A stretch of DNA of 64,000 bases, taken from positions 1 through 64,000 of the forward strand of contig CAZIEW010000024.1 of NCBI GenBank assembly GCA_964538515.1, written 5' to 3'. Of the stretch, positions 1 to 8,972 are shown piece after piece (position 1 is the first letter of the stretch; each line of letters begins with the position of its first letter). The translations under genes were made by a program, and so were the position numbers. Under the pieces are notes generated by a model. The model saw nothing but the letters and a program-made list of their open reading frames with translations. It was not told the origin of the DNA and made no database searches. The stretch comes from CALBZH01 sp964538515. Its GTDB lineage: Bacteria > Desulfobacterota > Syntrophobacteria > Syntrophobacterales > Syntrophobacteraceae.

Positions 1-14
1 TTTCCAAAGAACAA
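1..14 (-). promoter_or_regulatory. boxA-like antitermination element of an rRNA leader
   Basis: Read on the minus strand these bases give TTGTTCTTTGGAAA, close to the boxA element that follows rRNA promoters and recruits the Nus antitermination complex. It lies about 30 bases downstream of the nearer of two promoter-like elements that point the same way, so a 16S rRNA gene probably begins just left of the window. That gene is not in view, so this is inference from the leader pattern. Confidence 0.55.
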
Positions 15-43
15 CTTCCGCTTCCCGCGTTGGGAATTGAGCT

Positions 44-71
44 TGTATCTCAGACAAGGACACTCTGTCAA
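44..71 (-). promoter_or_regulatory. rRNA-type promoter P2
   Basis: On the minus strand a perfect -35 box TTGACA (66-71) is followed after 16 bases by GATACA (44-49), a weaker -10 box; shifting by one gives ATACAA with a 17-base spacer. It sits between P1 and the boxA-like element and points out of the left edge of the window. Confidence 0.5.
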
Positions 72-145
72 GCTCTTTTTTTGTCGCCGCCTCGCAGGGC
101 CATCTGTTTTGGTGGGCATCTGCATCAGCAGCAACGGAAAACTTT

Positions 146-173
146 AATATACTAACCGACCCATACCCGTCAA
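146..173 (-). promoter_or_regulatory. rRNA-type promoter P1
   Basis: On the minus strand TTGACG (168-173) is followed after 16 bases by TATATT (146-151). It lies about 90 bases downstream of the tyrS stop codon and about 100 bases upstream of P2. Tandem strong promoters followed by boxA are the usual layout of an rRNA operon leader. Confidence 0.55.
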
Positions 174-261
174 CAAAAAAATCGACTGCCTTTCAAACGG
201 CTCTTTGGCGGTCCCGGTCTACGGACAGGCGCCCTCAATTCCCCATTCCCGGCCCTTCTTC

Positions 262-1548
262 TCATCCCGAGACCTGGATTCGGTGCTTATGCTTTTTCCC
301 TGCCCTCAAGAGAATGTGCCCCGAATCTGCGTCCTTCAGCGTCACAAGGACATCAGAACTGGTGAGTCGGACCTCGTTGACGTAGGCTCCACCTTGGTCG
401 ATGAGTCTCCTTGCCGCACTCTTCGAGCCACAGAGTCCCGCTTCCACGAATAATACATAAGCGGGCACTCCTTCAGCCATGCGACTGGACTCGACGCGAG
501 TCGTGGGAATGGAGTCCCCTTGACCCCCTGATCCTCTCGGAATGGTGCTCGACGGGAGCACCTCCTCCGGTAGCGCCCGTCTCCCGAACAACTTGGACGC
601 AGCCTCGTGCGCCGAGAGGGCTTGCTCACGACCGTGCGCCAGAGCAGTCACCTCGAAAGCCAGGATCGTCTTGCAGACATTCAGGTCTTGCCCCTCCAGG
701 CTGCTAGTCGCCTCAATTTCGGCGAGCGGGAGGAGCGTGTACAACTTCAGGAAGCGCTCCACGTCCCGGTCATCGGTATTGACCCAGAATTGATAGAAAT
801 CGTAGGGAGACGTCCTTTCTGCACTCAGCCAGACAGCCCCGGCAGCGGTTTTCCCCATCTTCTGACCGGAGGCGGTGGTCAAGAGCGGGAAAGTGATGGC
901 ATAAGCTTCTTTACCCACTTTGCGCCGAATCAGGTCGATTCCCGCAACGATGTTACCCCACTGATCACTTCCCCCCATCTGGAGCGAACAGTCGTGATGC
1001 TGCTGAAGGTAGAGGAAGTCGTATGCCTGGAGAAGCATATAGTTAAATTCGATAAAGTTGAGGCCCGACTCTAGCCGCATGCGATAGCTTTCAGCGGCAA
1101 GCATGCGATTGACGCTAAAGTGCCGTCCGATGTCTCTCAAGAATCCGATGTAAGTGAGTCCGACGAGCCAATCCGCGTTATTGAGCATCAACGCTCGTTC
1201 TTCTCTAAAATCAAGATAATGAGACAGCTGCACCTTCAAGGCCGCTGCATTGGCCTGGATCTGCTCGACTGTCAGCAGTTGCCGCATTTCCGTCTTGCCG
1301 CTTGGATCACCGACCAGCCCAGTCCCACCCCCGATCAGCACGATCGGGCGATGGCCATGGCGCTGCATATGCACCAGAGCCATGATGGGCACGAGGCTAC
1401 CGATATGTAGGCTGTCTGCGGTAGGATCGAAGCCAATGTAACACGTGACTGAAGAGGCGAGGCGATCCCGGGTTTCGTTCCTATCGGTAGACTGAGCGAT
1501 GAACCCGCGCTCCTCCAGAACATCGAAGACGTTACGATCGTGAGCCAA
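262..1548 (-). CDS. tyrS: Tyrosine--tRNA ligase
   Basis: Charges tRNA-Tyr with tyrosine in the cytoplasm using ATP. The protein is 428 residues, the normal length for bacterial TyrRS. The class I signature appears as HIG at residues 48-50 and the KMSKS loop as KMGKT at 230-234, the variant usual in TyrRS. The specificity region MGGSDQWGN is at 191-199. An S4 RNA-binding domain fills roughly the last 75 residues. The start is a TTG codon: it is preceded by GGAGGAGA at the right distance and gives the expected N-terminus. A stretch around residues 335-355, rich in Gly and Ser, looks like a flexible linker before the S4 domain. It lies 110 bases downstream of rny on the same strand and may share its transcript. 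Confidence 0.97.
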   Translation of the reverse strand: MAHDRNVFDVLEERGFIAQSTDRNETRDRLASSVTCYIGFDPTADSLHIGSLVPIMALVHMQRHGHRPIVLIGGGTGLVGDPSGKTEMRQLLTVEQIQANAAALKVQLSHYLDFREERALMLNNADWLVGLTYIGFLRDIGRHFSVNRMLAAESYRMRLESGLNFIEFNYMLLQAYDFLYLQQHHDCSLQMGGSDQWGNIVAGIDLIRRKVGKEAYAITFPLLTTASGQKMGKTAAGAVWLSAERTSPYDFYQFWVNTDDRDVERFLKLYTLLPLAEIEATSSLEGQDLNVCKTILAFEVTALAHGREQALSAHEAASKLFGRRALPEEVLPSSTIPRGSGGQGDSIPTTRVESSRMAEGVPAYVLFVEAGLCGSKSAARRLIDQGGAYVNEVRLTSSDVLVTLKDADSGHILLRAGKKHKHRIQVSG

Positions 1549-1658
1549 AAGTCTCCTCCTCCATAGCAGCTCCAGCCTCCGCCTCCCAGAAGGGCAGGCT
1601 CCCCCTGGCCAGACAGCATCAAACCGGACAATATGAGCCTGCGTAGGCCTAAAAATCC

Positions 1659-3221
1659 CTACTTTGCATAATCCACCGCTCGAGTCTCCCGGATGACGGT
1701 GACCTTGATCTGCCCCGGATAGGTCAGATCGCTTTCGATCTTGCGCGCGATATCCCGGCTCAAGAGAACGACGTCGGCATCGCTCACCATTCCGCTTTCA
1801 ACGATAATGCGAAGCTCTCTCCCCGCCTGAATTGCATAAGCTTTCCCAACGCCGTCGAAAGAGGTTGCAATGCGCTCCAGGTCTTCCAACCGCTTGACGT
1901 AAGTTTCCAGAAGCTCTTTTCGAGCGCCGGGTCGAGCGCCGGAGAGTGCGTCCGCAGCCTGAACGAGAACCGAAAGCACGTCGTCGGCTTGCACATCTTC
2001 GTGGTGGGCCGCAATCGCCTGAACGACCGTTTGCGATTCACCATACCGACGCGCCAGATCCGCCCCTATGAGAGCGTGCGTCCCCTCCAGCTCATGATCG
2101 ACGGCCTTGCCGATGTCATGCAACAGTCCGGCGCGTTTAGCCTGCTTTTCATTTAACCCCAATTCTGCGGCCATGATGCCGCACAAGAATGCCACCTCGC
2201 GGGAATGCTGAAGCACGTTCTGAGCGTAGCTCGTCCGATACTTCAGCTTGCCGATGAGCTTAACCAGCTCGGGATGGATTCCGTGGACGCCAACATCGAA
2301 CGCCACCTGCTCCCCGGATTCCCGGATCGTCGTTTCAATTTCAGCGTTGACCTTTTCGACAATCTCTTCGATGCGCGCCGGATGAATACGCCCGTCAGAG
2401 ATCAAGCGCTCCAAAGACACACGGGCAACTTCTCGTCGCACCGGGTTGAATCCGGATAAGATGACGGCTTCGGGCGTGTCGTCGATAATGAGATCCACCC
2501 CCGTGATGGCCTCAATGGCGCGAATGTTGCGCCCCTCGCGACCGATGATTCTGCCCTTCATCTCTTCGTTGGGCAGCGTTACAACGGACACTGTCTTTTC
2601 GGCCACATAATCCCCCGCATACCGTTGTACGGCGAGGGAAATAATGTCCTTCGCTTTTTTGTCGGCAACCTCGCGGGCTTCTGTCTCGATCTTCTTCACA
2701 AGATGAGCAGCATCGTGGCGCGCTTCGTTTTCGATCGTACGGATCAACAACTCTTTGGCTTCTTGCGACGAGATGCCCGATAGACTCTCCAGTTTCCTCC
2801 TCTGCTCCTCCAAGAGACCCTGCAGGTCCTTATCCCGGTCGAGCAATTCCTTTTCCTGTTGCAGAATTAATTTTTCTCTCTTTGCAATGGTGCCTTCCCG
2901 TTTATCAAGAGAGTCCGACTTCTTATCCAGATTCTCTTCCTTCTGCAGGATACGCCGCTCAAGTGCTTGGAGCTCTTTGCGAGTTTCCTTGGTCTCCCTT
3001 TCAAACTCGGCCTTCATCTGAAAGAGGGTGTCCTTTGCCTGCAAGATGGCCTCTTTCTTGATGGTCTCAGCCTCTTTGGCGGCATCTGAGATGATGCTCT
3101 TGGCCTGATCCTGAAGCTGTTTATTCCGTCGGTCCAGCCAGTACTGACGGCCCAAGTACCCGCAACCGCCGCCAACCAGAAGCCCGACGAAAAATAGCAC
3201 AACCGATGGAACGTTGCCCAT
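1659..3221 (-). CDS. rny: Ribonuclease Y
   Basis: Membrane-anchored endoribonuclease that starts mRNA decay. The 520-residue protein shows the family order: one N-terminal transmembrane segment (about residues 5-25), a long charged coiled coil (about 30-200), a KH RNA-binding domain with the GRIIGREGRNIRAIE motif, and an HD phosphohydrolase domain with the metal-binding HDIGKA motif, followed by the family's C-terminal domain. The start chosen (MGNVPSVV) follows AGGAAG and places the membrane segment at the very N-terminus; an upstream in-frame ATG would add six residues. It is followed by tyrS and preceded by the 6S RNA gene. RNase Y replaces RNase E as the main initiating nuclease in many Gram-positives and some deltaproteobacteria. 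Confidence 0.96.
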   Translation of the reverse strand: MGNVPSVVLFFVGLLVGGGCGYLGRQYWLDRRNKQLQDQAKSIISDAAKEAETIKKEAILQAKDTLFQMKAEFERETKETRKELQALERRILQKEENLDKKSDSLDKREGTIAKREKLILQQEKELLDRDKDLQGLLEEQRRKLESLSGISSQEAKELLIRTIENEARHDAAHLVKKIETEAREVADKKAKDIISLAVQRYAGDYVAEKTVSVVTLPNEEMKGRIIGREGRNIRAIEAITGVDLIIDDTPEAVILSGFNPVRREVARVSLERLISDGRIHPARIEEIVEKVNAEIETTIRESGEQVAFDVGVHGIHPELVKLIGKLKYRTSYAQNVLQHSREVAFLCGIMAAELGLNEKQAKRAGLLHDIGKAVDHELEGTHALIGADLARRYGESQTVVQAIAAHHEDVQADDVLSVLVQAADALSGARPGARKELLETYVKRLEDLERIATSFDGVGKAYAIQAGRELRIIVESGMVSDADVVLLSRDIARKIESDLTYPGQIKVTVIRETRAVDYAK

Positions 3222-3437
3222 GACGTCTCTTCCTTTCAAATCGCAGTATTGCCACTACATCCAAGGCCGGATGCTCCCCCAAAACATGTTTTAGTGGCTT
3301 GATGGGGACTTTTCGATGAAGGGGCGCGTCATGTTCAGACTGATCGGTTGAGGGCCATACTCCATCGGGAAGGATGGCGGCGGACCGAATTGAAGTCACA
3401 AGAAGGGCGAAAGAAAGGAAAGGAAAATAGACCGGGA

Positions 3438-3626
3438 ATGCCGAAGTTGATTGGAGCCCCCGCGCTGTGTCGTGTCAGCAGTCGGCTATGAACCGCTTCG
3501 TTTTAAGTGGGCACCCCATTGGCCCTTCAGGCAATTCAGAAATCTGACTTGCACACAGAGCCAAGAGGGGGCTCCCGTTCGTTCTGTGTTGGCTCAGGAA
3601 CGTTCCACCAATCACGAACACGGCAG
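3438..3626 (-). ncRNA. ssrS: 6S RNA
   Basis: 6S RNA mimics an open promoter and sequesters the housekeeping RNA polymerase. On the minus strand this ~190-base segment contains the typical conserved pieces: GGAACGTTCCTGAGCC near the 5' side of the central bubble and CACTTAAAACGAAGCGG on the 3' side. The ends pair: TGATTGG (3607-3613 on the plus coordinates) with CCAATCA (3448-3454), then GCCG with CGGC (3621-3624 and 3440-3443), forming the closing stem. The 3' end runs into a pyrimidine-rich tract before rny. Length and fold match the family; exact ends are estimated from the stem. In other proteobacteria this gene often sits beside zapA, which I did not find here. Confidence 0.82.
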
Positions 3627-3639
3627 GGGAATCAACCAA

Positions 3640-4153
3640 AGGTTTTCGGCGACCGCCCATAGGGTCGTGCGTTTCGCCGAAGGCTCATTAACCTATCGGA
3701 ATATACACCGCAAGGATCAAACAGAACTTCCCGGCCATTCGGCCAGCCTATCCCTGCGGTGACCCAGAGTGCCATCGCGCGAGTGCATAGGAATTGTCTG
3801 GAGAATGGCGCAGAATGAACCCGCTTATGAGGTCCCGCTTGTGCCGCGCGAATAAAGCGCTGCCAGGCCGCATCGGCCCTTTCTCGGCCGATCCCTACAG
3901 CAACTGCCACGGTCTTCACTTCCTCTACGTCGATCGCCGCATGAATATCATGACTGAGCATCTGACGCGCTACCTTGATCAACAACACGTTGAATTCGGA
4001 CCCATTCCTTCTCCAAAATCCTGTGGCCTCGAGCATTGGGGAACAGCCCAGCGATGCTGGCATGGATTAGGCATCCCGATTCAATGGCATTTTAGTCAAG
4101 GGCGAAATCATGAGTCAAGCGCAAACTCGGGGCAACCTCGGCTCATCAAAGGA
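3640..4153. other. Intergenic region with an unassigned open frame
   Basis: About 510 bases between glmS and the 6S RNA gene. A 143-codon frame is open on the minus strand (4063 to 3632), but I recognise no family in its translation, there is no convincing ribosome site, and its end runs to the edge of the 6S gene. A second frame is open on the plus strand over much of the same stretch. I see no zapA, tRNA or clear terminator. It probably holds the 6S promoter, and may hold a decayed gene. Confidence 0.4.
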
Positions 4154-5986
4154 TCACTCCACCGTCACACTCTTGGCAAGATTTCGCGGCTGATCAACGT
4201 CTGTCCCTCTAAGAACGGCAACGTAGTAAGCCAGCAGCTGTAGCGGTACCGTAAACAAAATCGGCGCAAGCCATGGTGAGCTGCTCGGAATCACGAGCTG
4301 ATTAGTTACAGCCCCAAGCTTGTCGTCAGGAGATCCTTCGATCAAGGCGAGAATCTGCCCACGGCGCGCTTTTACCTCCTGAACATTACTCAGCATTTTT
4401 TCATAGATCGCCCCGCGCTGCATAAGAACGACCACGGGAAGCCGTTCGTCGATCAACGCGATCGGTCCATGCTTCATTTCTCCAGCTGCGTAACCCTCAG
4501 CATGGATGTAGGATATCTCCTTGAGCTTCAGCGCTCCCTCCAGCGCGATCGGATACAGGGTCCCACGTGCCAAGTACAGGAAGTCTTGAGCGTCACGATA
4601 TCGCTCGGCCCATTCCTTTATTACTTCACCGTTTGCCAGGATCTCTTCGATTTTCCCAGGCAGCTCAAGGAGTTGCTGGATGTGCACTGAAAGCTCTGTG
4701 CTCGTCAACCGATCCAAAGTGCGGGCGCAGTGGAGGGCGAACAGATAGAGCGCCAGCAATTGCGCTGTGAAGGCTTTCGTCGATGCCACCCCGATTTCAG
4801 GACCGGCATGCGTATAGATGACTCCCCGAGCCATGCGCGCAAGGCTGCTTCCCACAACGTTCACGATAGCGTGACAAAGCGCCCCCTTGCCCATAGCCTC
4901 CTGAAGGGCGGCCTTTGTATCGGCCGTTTCACCGGACTGACTGATCACCATCATCAGACACGATTCGTCCATGATTGGGTCCCGATACCGGAATTCAGAG
5001 GCAAGATCGACCTCAACCGGGATTCGGCTCAGCTTCTCAAGCAGATATTTCCCGACCAGGCAGGCATGGTACGAGGTGCCACAAGCGACTAAGTAGATCC
5101 TCTTCAGCCCCTTAATCTCGGCCTCTGAAAGGTTGAGGTCCGGGAGACTGATTCTCTGGTGCTTCAGCTCAACCGCGCCCCTGAGCGTGTCGATCAGAGC
5201 ATGTGGCTGCTCATGGATTTCTTTGAGCATAAAGTGCTTATAGCCGGCCTTCTCCGCCATAATGGGATTCCAGTCGATGTAATGCTTCTCCCTGTTCAGA
5301 GGGACTCCCTCGATCGTCTCAATTCGGAAGCCATCGGTAGTCAAGCTCACCAGATCGCCATCCTCCAAGTAAATCACCTCGCGGGTATAGGGAAGGATTG
5401 CCGGTACATCGGAGGCAAGGTAGAAGGCGCCCTCGCCTATTCCCAAGATCAGAGGGCTCTCCTTGCGTGCCGCAATGATTTCGCCAGGCTCTTTCTCGTT
5501 CAGAAAAACCAGCGCGTAACTTCCCCGCAATTGTTTCAGGGTTGAGAGGATGGCTTCCTTCGTCGTCCTTCCCGACCGCCACTCCTTCTCAGCTAGCTTA
5601 ACCACAACCTCGGTGTCCGTCTCCGACGAAAATTGGAAGCCATCGGCTTCTAATTGCGCCTTAATTTCGGCATAGTTTTCAATAATGCCATTATGCACCA
5701 CCACGAAGGGTCCCGATCGATGCGGGTGCGCGTTTTCGTCGGATGGACGTCCGTGGGTCGCCCACCGCGTGTGCGCAATCCCGACGCACCCAGACAACGG
5801 TCGAGAGCCCAAGAGCTCTTCCAAGTTAGCGATCTTTCCCTGACTTCGACGAATTTGAACCGATCTCGTTTGGTCGATTACAGCAATGCCAGCGCTGTCA
5901 TATCCTCGGTATTCCAACCGTTTGATGCCATCTATCAGAACTTTCACGCCGTCGCTGTATCCCACATATCCGACGATCCCACACAT
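4154..5986 (-). CDS. glmS: Glutamine--fructose-6-phosphate aminotransferase (isomerizing)
   Basis: Makes glucosamine-6-phosphate from fructose-6-phosphate and glutamine, the first step toward UDP-GlcNAc for peptidoglycan and lipopolysaccharide. The protein is 610 residues. It starts MCGIVGYVG, so after removal of Met the N-terminal Cys is the glutaminase nucleophile; this fixes the start, and GGAGAG precedes it. The class II glutaminase domain covers about residues 1-220. Two SIS sugar-isomerase domains follow, the first with VACGTSYHA near residue 300, the second ending in the conserved C-terminal LAKSVTVE. It lies downstream of the terminator that ends the ATP synthase operon, so it should have its own promoter. 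No glmS ribozyme leader is seen in the short upstream gap. Confidence 0.97.
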   Translation of the reverse strand: MCGIVGYVGYSDGVKVLIDGIKRLEYRGYDSAGIAVIDQTRSVQIRRSQGKIANLEELLGSRPLSGCVGIAHTRWATHGRPSDENAHPHRSGPFVVVHNGIIENYAEIKAQLEADGFQFSSETDTEVVVKLAEKEWRSGRTTKEAILSTLKQLRGSYALVFLNEKEPGEIIAARKESPLILGIGEGAFYLASDVPAILPYTREVIYLEDGDLVSLTTDGFRIETIEGVPLNREKHYIDWNPIMAEKAGYKHFMLKEIHEQPHALIDTLRGAVELKHQRISLPDLNLSEAEIKGLKRIYLVACGTSYHACLVGKYLLEKLSRIPVEVDLASEFRYRDPIMDESCLMMVISQSGETADTKAALQEAMGKGALCHAIVNVVGSSLARMARGVIYTHAGPEIGVASTKAFTAQLLALYLFALHCARTLDRLTSTELSVHIQQLLELPGKIEEILANGEVIKEWAERYRDAQDFLYLARGTLYPIALEGALKLKEISYIHAEGYAAGEMKHGPIALIDERLPVVVLMQRGAIYEKMLSNVQEVKARRGQILALIEGSPDDKLGAVTNQLVIPSSSPWLAPILFTVPLQLLAYYVAVLRGTDVDQPRNLAKSVTVE

Positions 5987-6101
5987 GGCCGCTCTCCTGC
6001 TCCCCAAAGAGGACTGATCAGTGCCCAGAGATCCACGCCCTATTTCCTGCCGCTTTCCAGGACGTCACGGTCGCTATAATCGATCAACAACCTGTTCCTG
6101 T

Positions 6102-6153
6102 AAAGAAAAACGAAATGCCCTCCACTGGGGTTTTCCCCAATGAAGGGCATTTC
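6102..6153 (-). terminator. Intrinsic terminator of the ATP synthase operon
   Basis: The 10-base arms GAAATGCCCT (6112-6121) and AGGGCATTTC (6144-6153) pair perfectly. An inner TGGGG/CCCCA stem closes a TTTT loop. On the minus strand the hairpin is followed at once by GTTTTTCTTT. It lies 32 bases past the atpC stop codon and is oriented to stop transcripts coming from the atp genes. Confidence 0.9.
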
Positions 6154-6184
6154 ATTTCACTCAACGACCGAAAACGCTTCGGAT

Positions 6185-6589
6185 CTATTTTCGCTCGGCG
6201 ATGCGCAGCCTTGCCATCGCGCGTTGCAACGCAGCTTGAGCCCGGGCGAACTCAAAGCGGTCCTTCGCTTCCTTGAGCCTGCGCTCAGCGCGCTCGCGCG
6301 CCGCCTTAGCGCGGATCACGTCGATCTGCGTGGCCTCTTCCGCCGCCGTCGCCAAAACCGTGACATGATCAGGGAGAACCTCAGCAAACCCGCCCATGAT
6401 GGCGACAAAGCGCGTATTGTTGCCGACCCGGAAACGAAGCTCCCCGACCTTCAACTTTGTAAGGAAGGGAATGTGATTCGGGAGAACACCGAACTCACCT
6501 TCTTCTCCAGGGGCCACAACGATGTCCACCATCTCGCTGAGCACCGTCTTCTCAGGCGTAACAACTTCTAAAAAGATTTTATCTGCCAT
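6185..6589 (-). CDS. atpC: F1F0 ATP synthase epsilon subunit
   Basis: Central-stalk subunit of F1 that couples rotation to catalysis and inhibits ATP hydrolysis. The 134-residue protein has the N-terminal beta-sandwich (MADKIFLEVVTPEKTVL, then GEFGVLPNHIPFLTKLKVGE) and a C-terminal helical hairpin rich in Ala, Arg and Glu. This is normal family length. It is the last gene of the operon, 20 bases after atpD and just before the intrinsic terminator. Confidence 0.96.
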   Translation of the reverse strand: MADKIFLEVVTPEKTVLSEMVDIVVAPGEEGEFGVLPNHIPFLTKLKVGELRFRVGNNTRFVAIMGGFAEVLPDHVTVLATAAEEATQIDVIRAKAARERAERRLKEAKDRFEFARAQAALQRAMARLRIAERK

Positions 6590-6609
6590 AAGCTCACCAT
6601 TCCCTGCGT

Positions 6610-8019
6610 CTAGGCAGCAGCCATCTGTTTGGCCTTCTCAACAGCTTCCTCAATACCGCCGACCATATAGAACGCCTGCTCGGGGATCTCATCATGCTTG
6701 CCTTCACAGATTTCCTTAAACCCGCGAATGGTGTCTTCCATCTTCACGTACTTACCAGGAAATCCGGTGAAGGTTTCAGCGACGTGGAACGGCTGCGACA
6801 GGAAGCGCTGAATCTTTCTCGCCCTGGCAACAGTCAGCTTGTCTTCGTCCGAAAGCTCGTCCATGCCAAGGATGGCAATGATATCCTGCAGGTCTTTGTA
6901 TTTCTGCAGAATCTGCTGAACCTCACGAGCCGTCCGGTAATGCTCTTCCCCGAGCACATTCGGGTCGAGGATGCGCGACGTCGAATCCAACGGGTCCACC
7001 GCAGGGTAAATACCAAGCTCCGCGATCGGGCGGGAGAGAACGACCGTGCCGTCGAGGTGCGCAAACGTCGTCGCCGGCGCAGGGTCGGTCAAGTCGTCTG
7101 CGGGAACATACACGCACTGAACAGACGTGATCGATCCCTTGGTCGTGGACGTAATGCGCTCCTGCAGAGCACCAAGGTCGGTTCCCAGGGTAGGCTGGTA
7201 ACCAACGGCTGAGGGCATACGACCGAGAAGTGCGGATACTTCGGCGCCCGCCTGGGTGAAACGGAAGATGTTGTCAACGAACAAGAGCACATCCTGACCT
7301 TCCACATCACGGAAGTATTCCGCAACGGTGAGGGCGGAAAGGGCAACGCGTGCACGGGCTCCCGGAGGCTCCGTCATCTGGCCGTAAACGAGGCCAGCGC
7401 GCGGAAGAACGCCTGAGTCCTTCATCTCGTGGTAGAGGTCGTTCCCTTCACGGGTCCGCTCACCCACACCCGCGAACACGGAGATACCGCCGTGCTGCAT
7501 GGCGATGTTGTGGATCATTTCCATCATAACGACCGTCTTGCCCACGCCGGCGCCCCCGAACATACCCATTTTCCCCCCGCGAGGGAACGGAACGAGCAGG
7601 TCGATAACCTTAACGCCCGTTTCGAGAACCTTAACCGATGTGTCCTGCTCCGTAAATGCAGGCGCCGGCCTGTGAATCGGCATACGCTTGTCTGTCACAA
7701 CCGGGCCCAGACCGTCCACCGTACGACCGACAACGTTGAGAACGCGACCCAGAACCGCAGGGCCGACGGGCATGCTGATGGGTGCACCGGTATCCTTGCA
7801 CTTCATCCCGCGAACAAGACCGTCCGTCAGATCCATGCCGATCGTTCGCACGACGTTGTCTCCAAGGTGCTGTGCAACCTCGAGAACCAGGTTATCTTCA
7901 TCGGGTCCAAGACCAGGGTTGCTGACCAAAAGAGCGGTCATGAGGGGGGGGAGCTTCCCTTCGTCGAACTCGACGTCCACGACGTTTCCAATGACCTGTA
8001 CGATTTTTCCCACGTTCAT
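6610..8019 (-). CDS. atpD: F1F0 ATP synthase beta subunit
   Basis: Catalytic subunit of the F1 hexamer. The 469-residue protein carries the P-loop GGAGVGKT at residues 155-162, the GERTREGNDLY motif with the catalytic glutamate region, and the DELSDED segment of the lever arm near the C-terminus. Length is typical. It lies 43 bases after atpG and 20 bases before atpC. The sequence is highly conserved with no sign of damage. Confidence 0.98.
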   Translation of the reverse strand: MNVGKIVQVIGNVVDVEFDEGKLPPLMTALLVSNPGLGPDEDNLVLEVAQHLGDNVVRTIGMDLTDGLVRGMKCKDTGAPISMPVGPAVLGRVLNVVGRTVDGLGPVVTDKRMPIHRPAPAFTEQDTSVKVLETGVKVIDLLVPFPRGGKMGMFGGAGVGKTVVMMEMIHNIAMQHGGISVFAGVGERTREGNDLYHEMKDSGVLPRAGLVYGQMTEPPGARARVALSALTVAEYFRDVEGQDVLLFVDNIFRFTQAGAEVSALLGRMPSAVGYQPTLGTDLGALQERITSTTKGSITSVQCVYVPADDLTDPAPATTFAHLDGTVVLSRPIAELGIYPAVDPLDSTSRILDPNVLGEEHYRTAREVQQILQKYKDLQDIIAILGMDELSDEDKLTVARARKIQRFLSQPFHVAETFTGFPGKYVKMEDTIRGFKEICEGKHDEIPEQAFYMVGGIEEAVEKAKQMAAA

Positions 8020-8062
8020 GGGGGTATTACCTCCTTAGGTTAAAAACCGAGGAAAAAGGCTT

Positions 8063-8932
8063 CTACTTGAGGGCCTCCGCACCGCCGACGATGTCCATGA
8101 GCTCCTTGGTGATGCCTGCCTGGCGGGCCTTGTTGTAAATCAGGGTCAGAGACCGAACAAGTTCTTTGCAATTGCTGGTGGCGTTCTCCATGGCAGCCAT
8201 GCGAGCCGCATGCTCGCCAACACACATCTGGTAGAAATACTCCAGGATCTGGATGTAAACAAAATTCGGCAGCAAGTCGGTCAGCAGCGCCTCATGTGAC
8301 GGCTCGAAGAGGTATTCGAAATACCCGGTGGGCTCCTCCGCCTTCTCGGGAATGATCGGCAGGAGCTTGACCGTTGTGGGGATCTGCTTCACCATGCTGA
8401 GAAACTGACTGTAGATGACATAAACCTCATCGAGCTCACCGGTCTCAAAGGATTCGATCAGCTCACGACCCAGCTCATTCGCATCGGCATAGCTCGGGTT
8501 ATTGAGAAGGCCGGTCAATCGCTTCTTCAGATTGACAGGACGCCGACGGAAATAATCACCCGCCTTGCGTCCCGCTGCAATCAGGGTCACCTCATATCCC
8601 TCGGCGGTCTTTTCCCTGATGAACTTTTCAGCCCGAACGATGAGGTTGTTGTTGAAGCTGCCGCACAGACCCCTGTCGGCAGTCAAAAGCACCAGCCCGA
8701 TCTTCTTGACCTCCTCGCGCGGAGTGATCAAGGCGTAGGAGCTGGCGTCTTCCACACCACTGGCAAGCCGCCGAATGACCTCGTTGAACTTCTCAGCATA
8801 TGGATGGAATTTCTCCATATTCGCCTGCGCACCACGCAGCTTGGCAGCCGCGACCATGTTCATGGCCTTGGTGATCTGAGAGGTCTTTTTGACGGCCTCG
8901 ATTTTACGCTTGATGTCCCTTAGGGTCGCCAT
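8063..8932 (-). CDS. atpG: F1F0 ATP synthase gamma subunit
   Basis: Rotating central shaft of F1. The 289-residue protein starts MATLRDIKRKIEAVKKTSQITKAMNMVAAAKLR, the conserved N-terminal helix of the rotor. It ends in the matching C-terminal helix with ENATSNCKELVRSLTLIYNKARQA, both of which form the coiled-coil axle. The central Rossmann-like domain contains DRGLCGSFNNN. Gene order alpha-gamma-beta-epsilon is the standard one. Confidence 0.97.
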   Translation of the reverse strand: MATLRDIKRKIEAVKKTSQITKAMNMVAAAKLRGAQANMEKFHPYAEKFNEVIRRLASGVEDASSYALITPREEVKKIGLVLLTADRGLCGSFNNNLIVRAEKFIREKTAEGYEVTLIAAGRKAGDYFRRRPVNLKKRLTGLLNNPSYADANELGRELIESFETGELDEVYVIYSQFLSMVKQIPTTVKLLPIIPEKAEEPTGYFEYLFEPSHEALLTDLLPNFVYIQILEYFYQMCVGEHAARMAAMENATSNCKELVRSLTLIYNKARQAGITKELMDIVGGAEALK

Positions 8933-8972
8933 CCTACGTGCTCCGTTGTCGACTGTTTACAATGGACGCCCA

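Noticed and set aside
3640..4153. zapA gene beside the 6S RNA gene
   Set aside because: No frame in this interval has the ZapA pattern.
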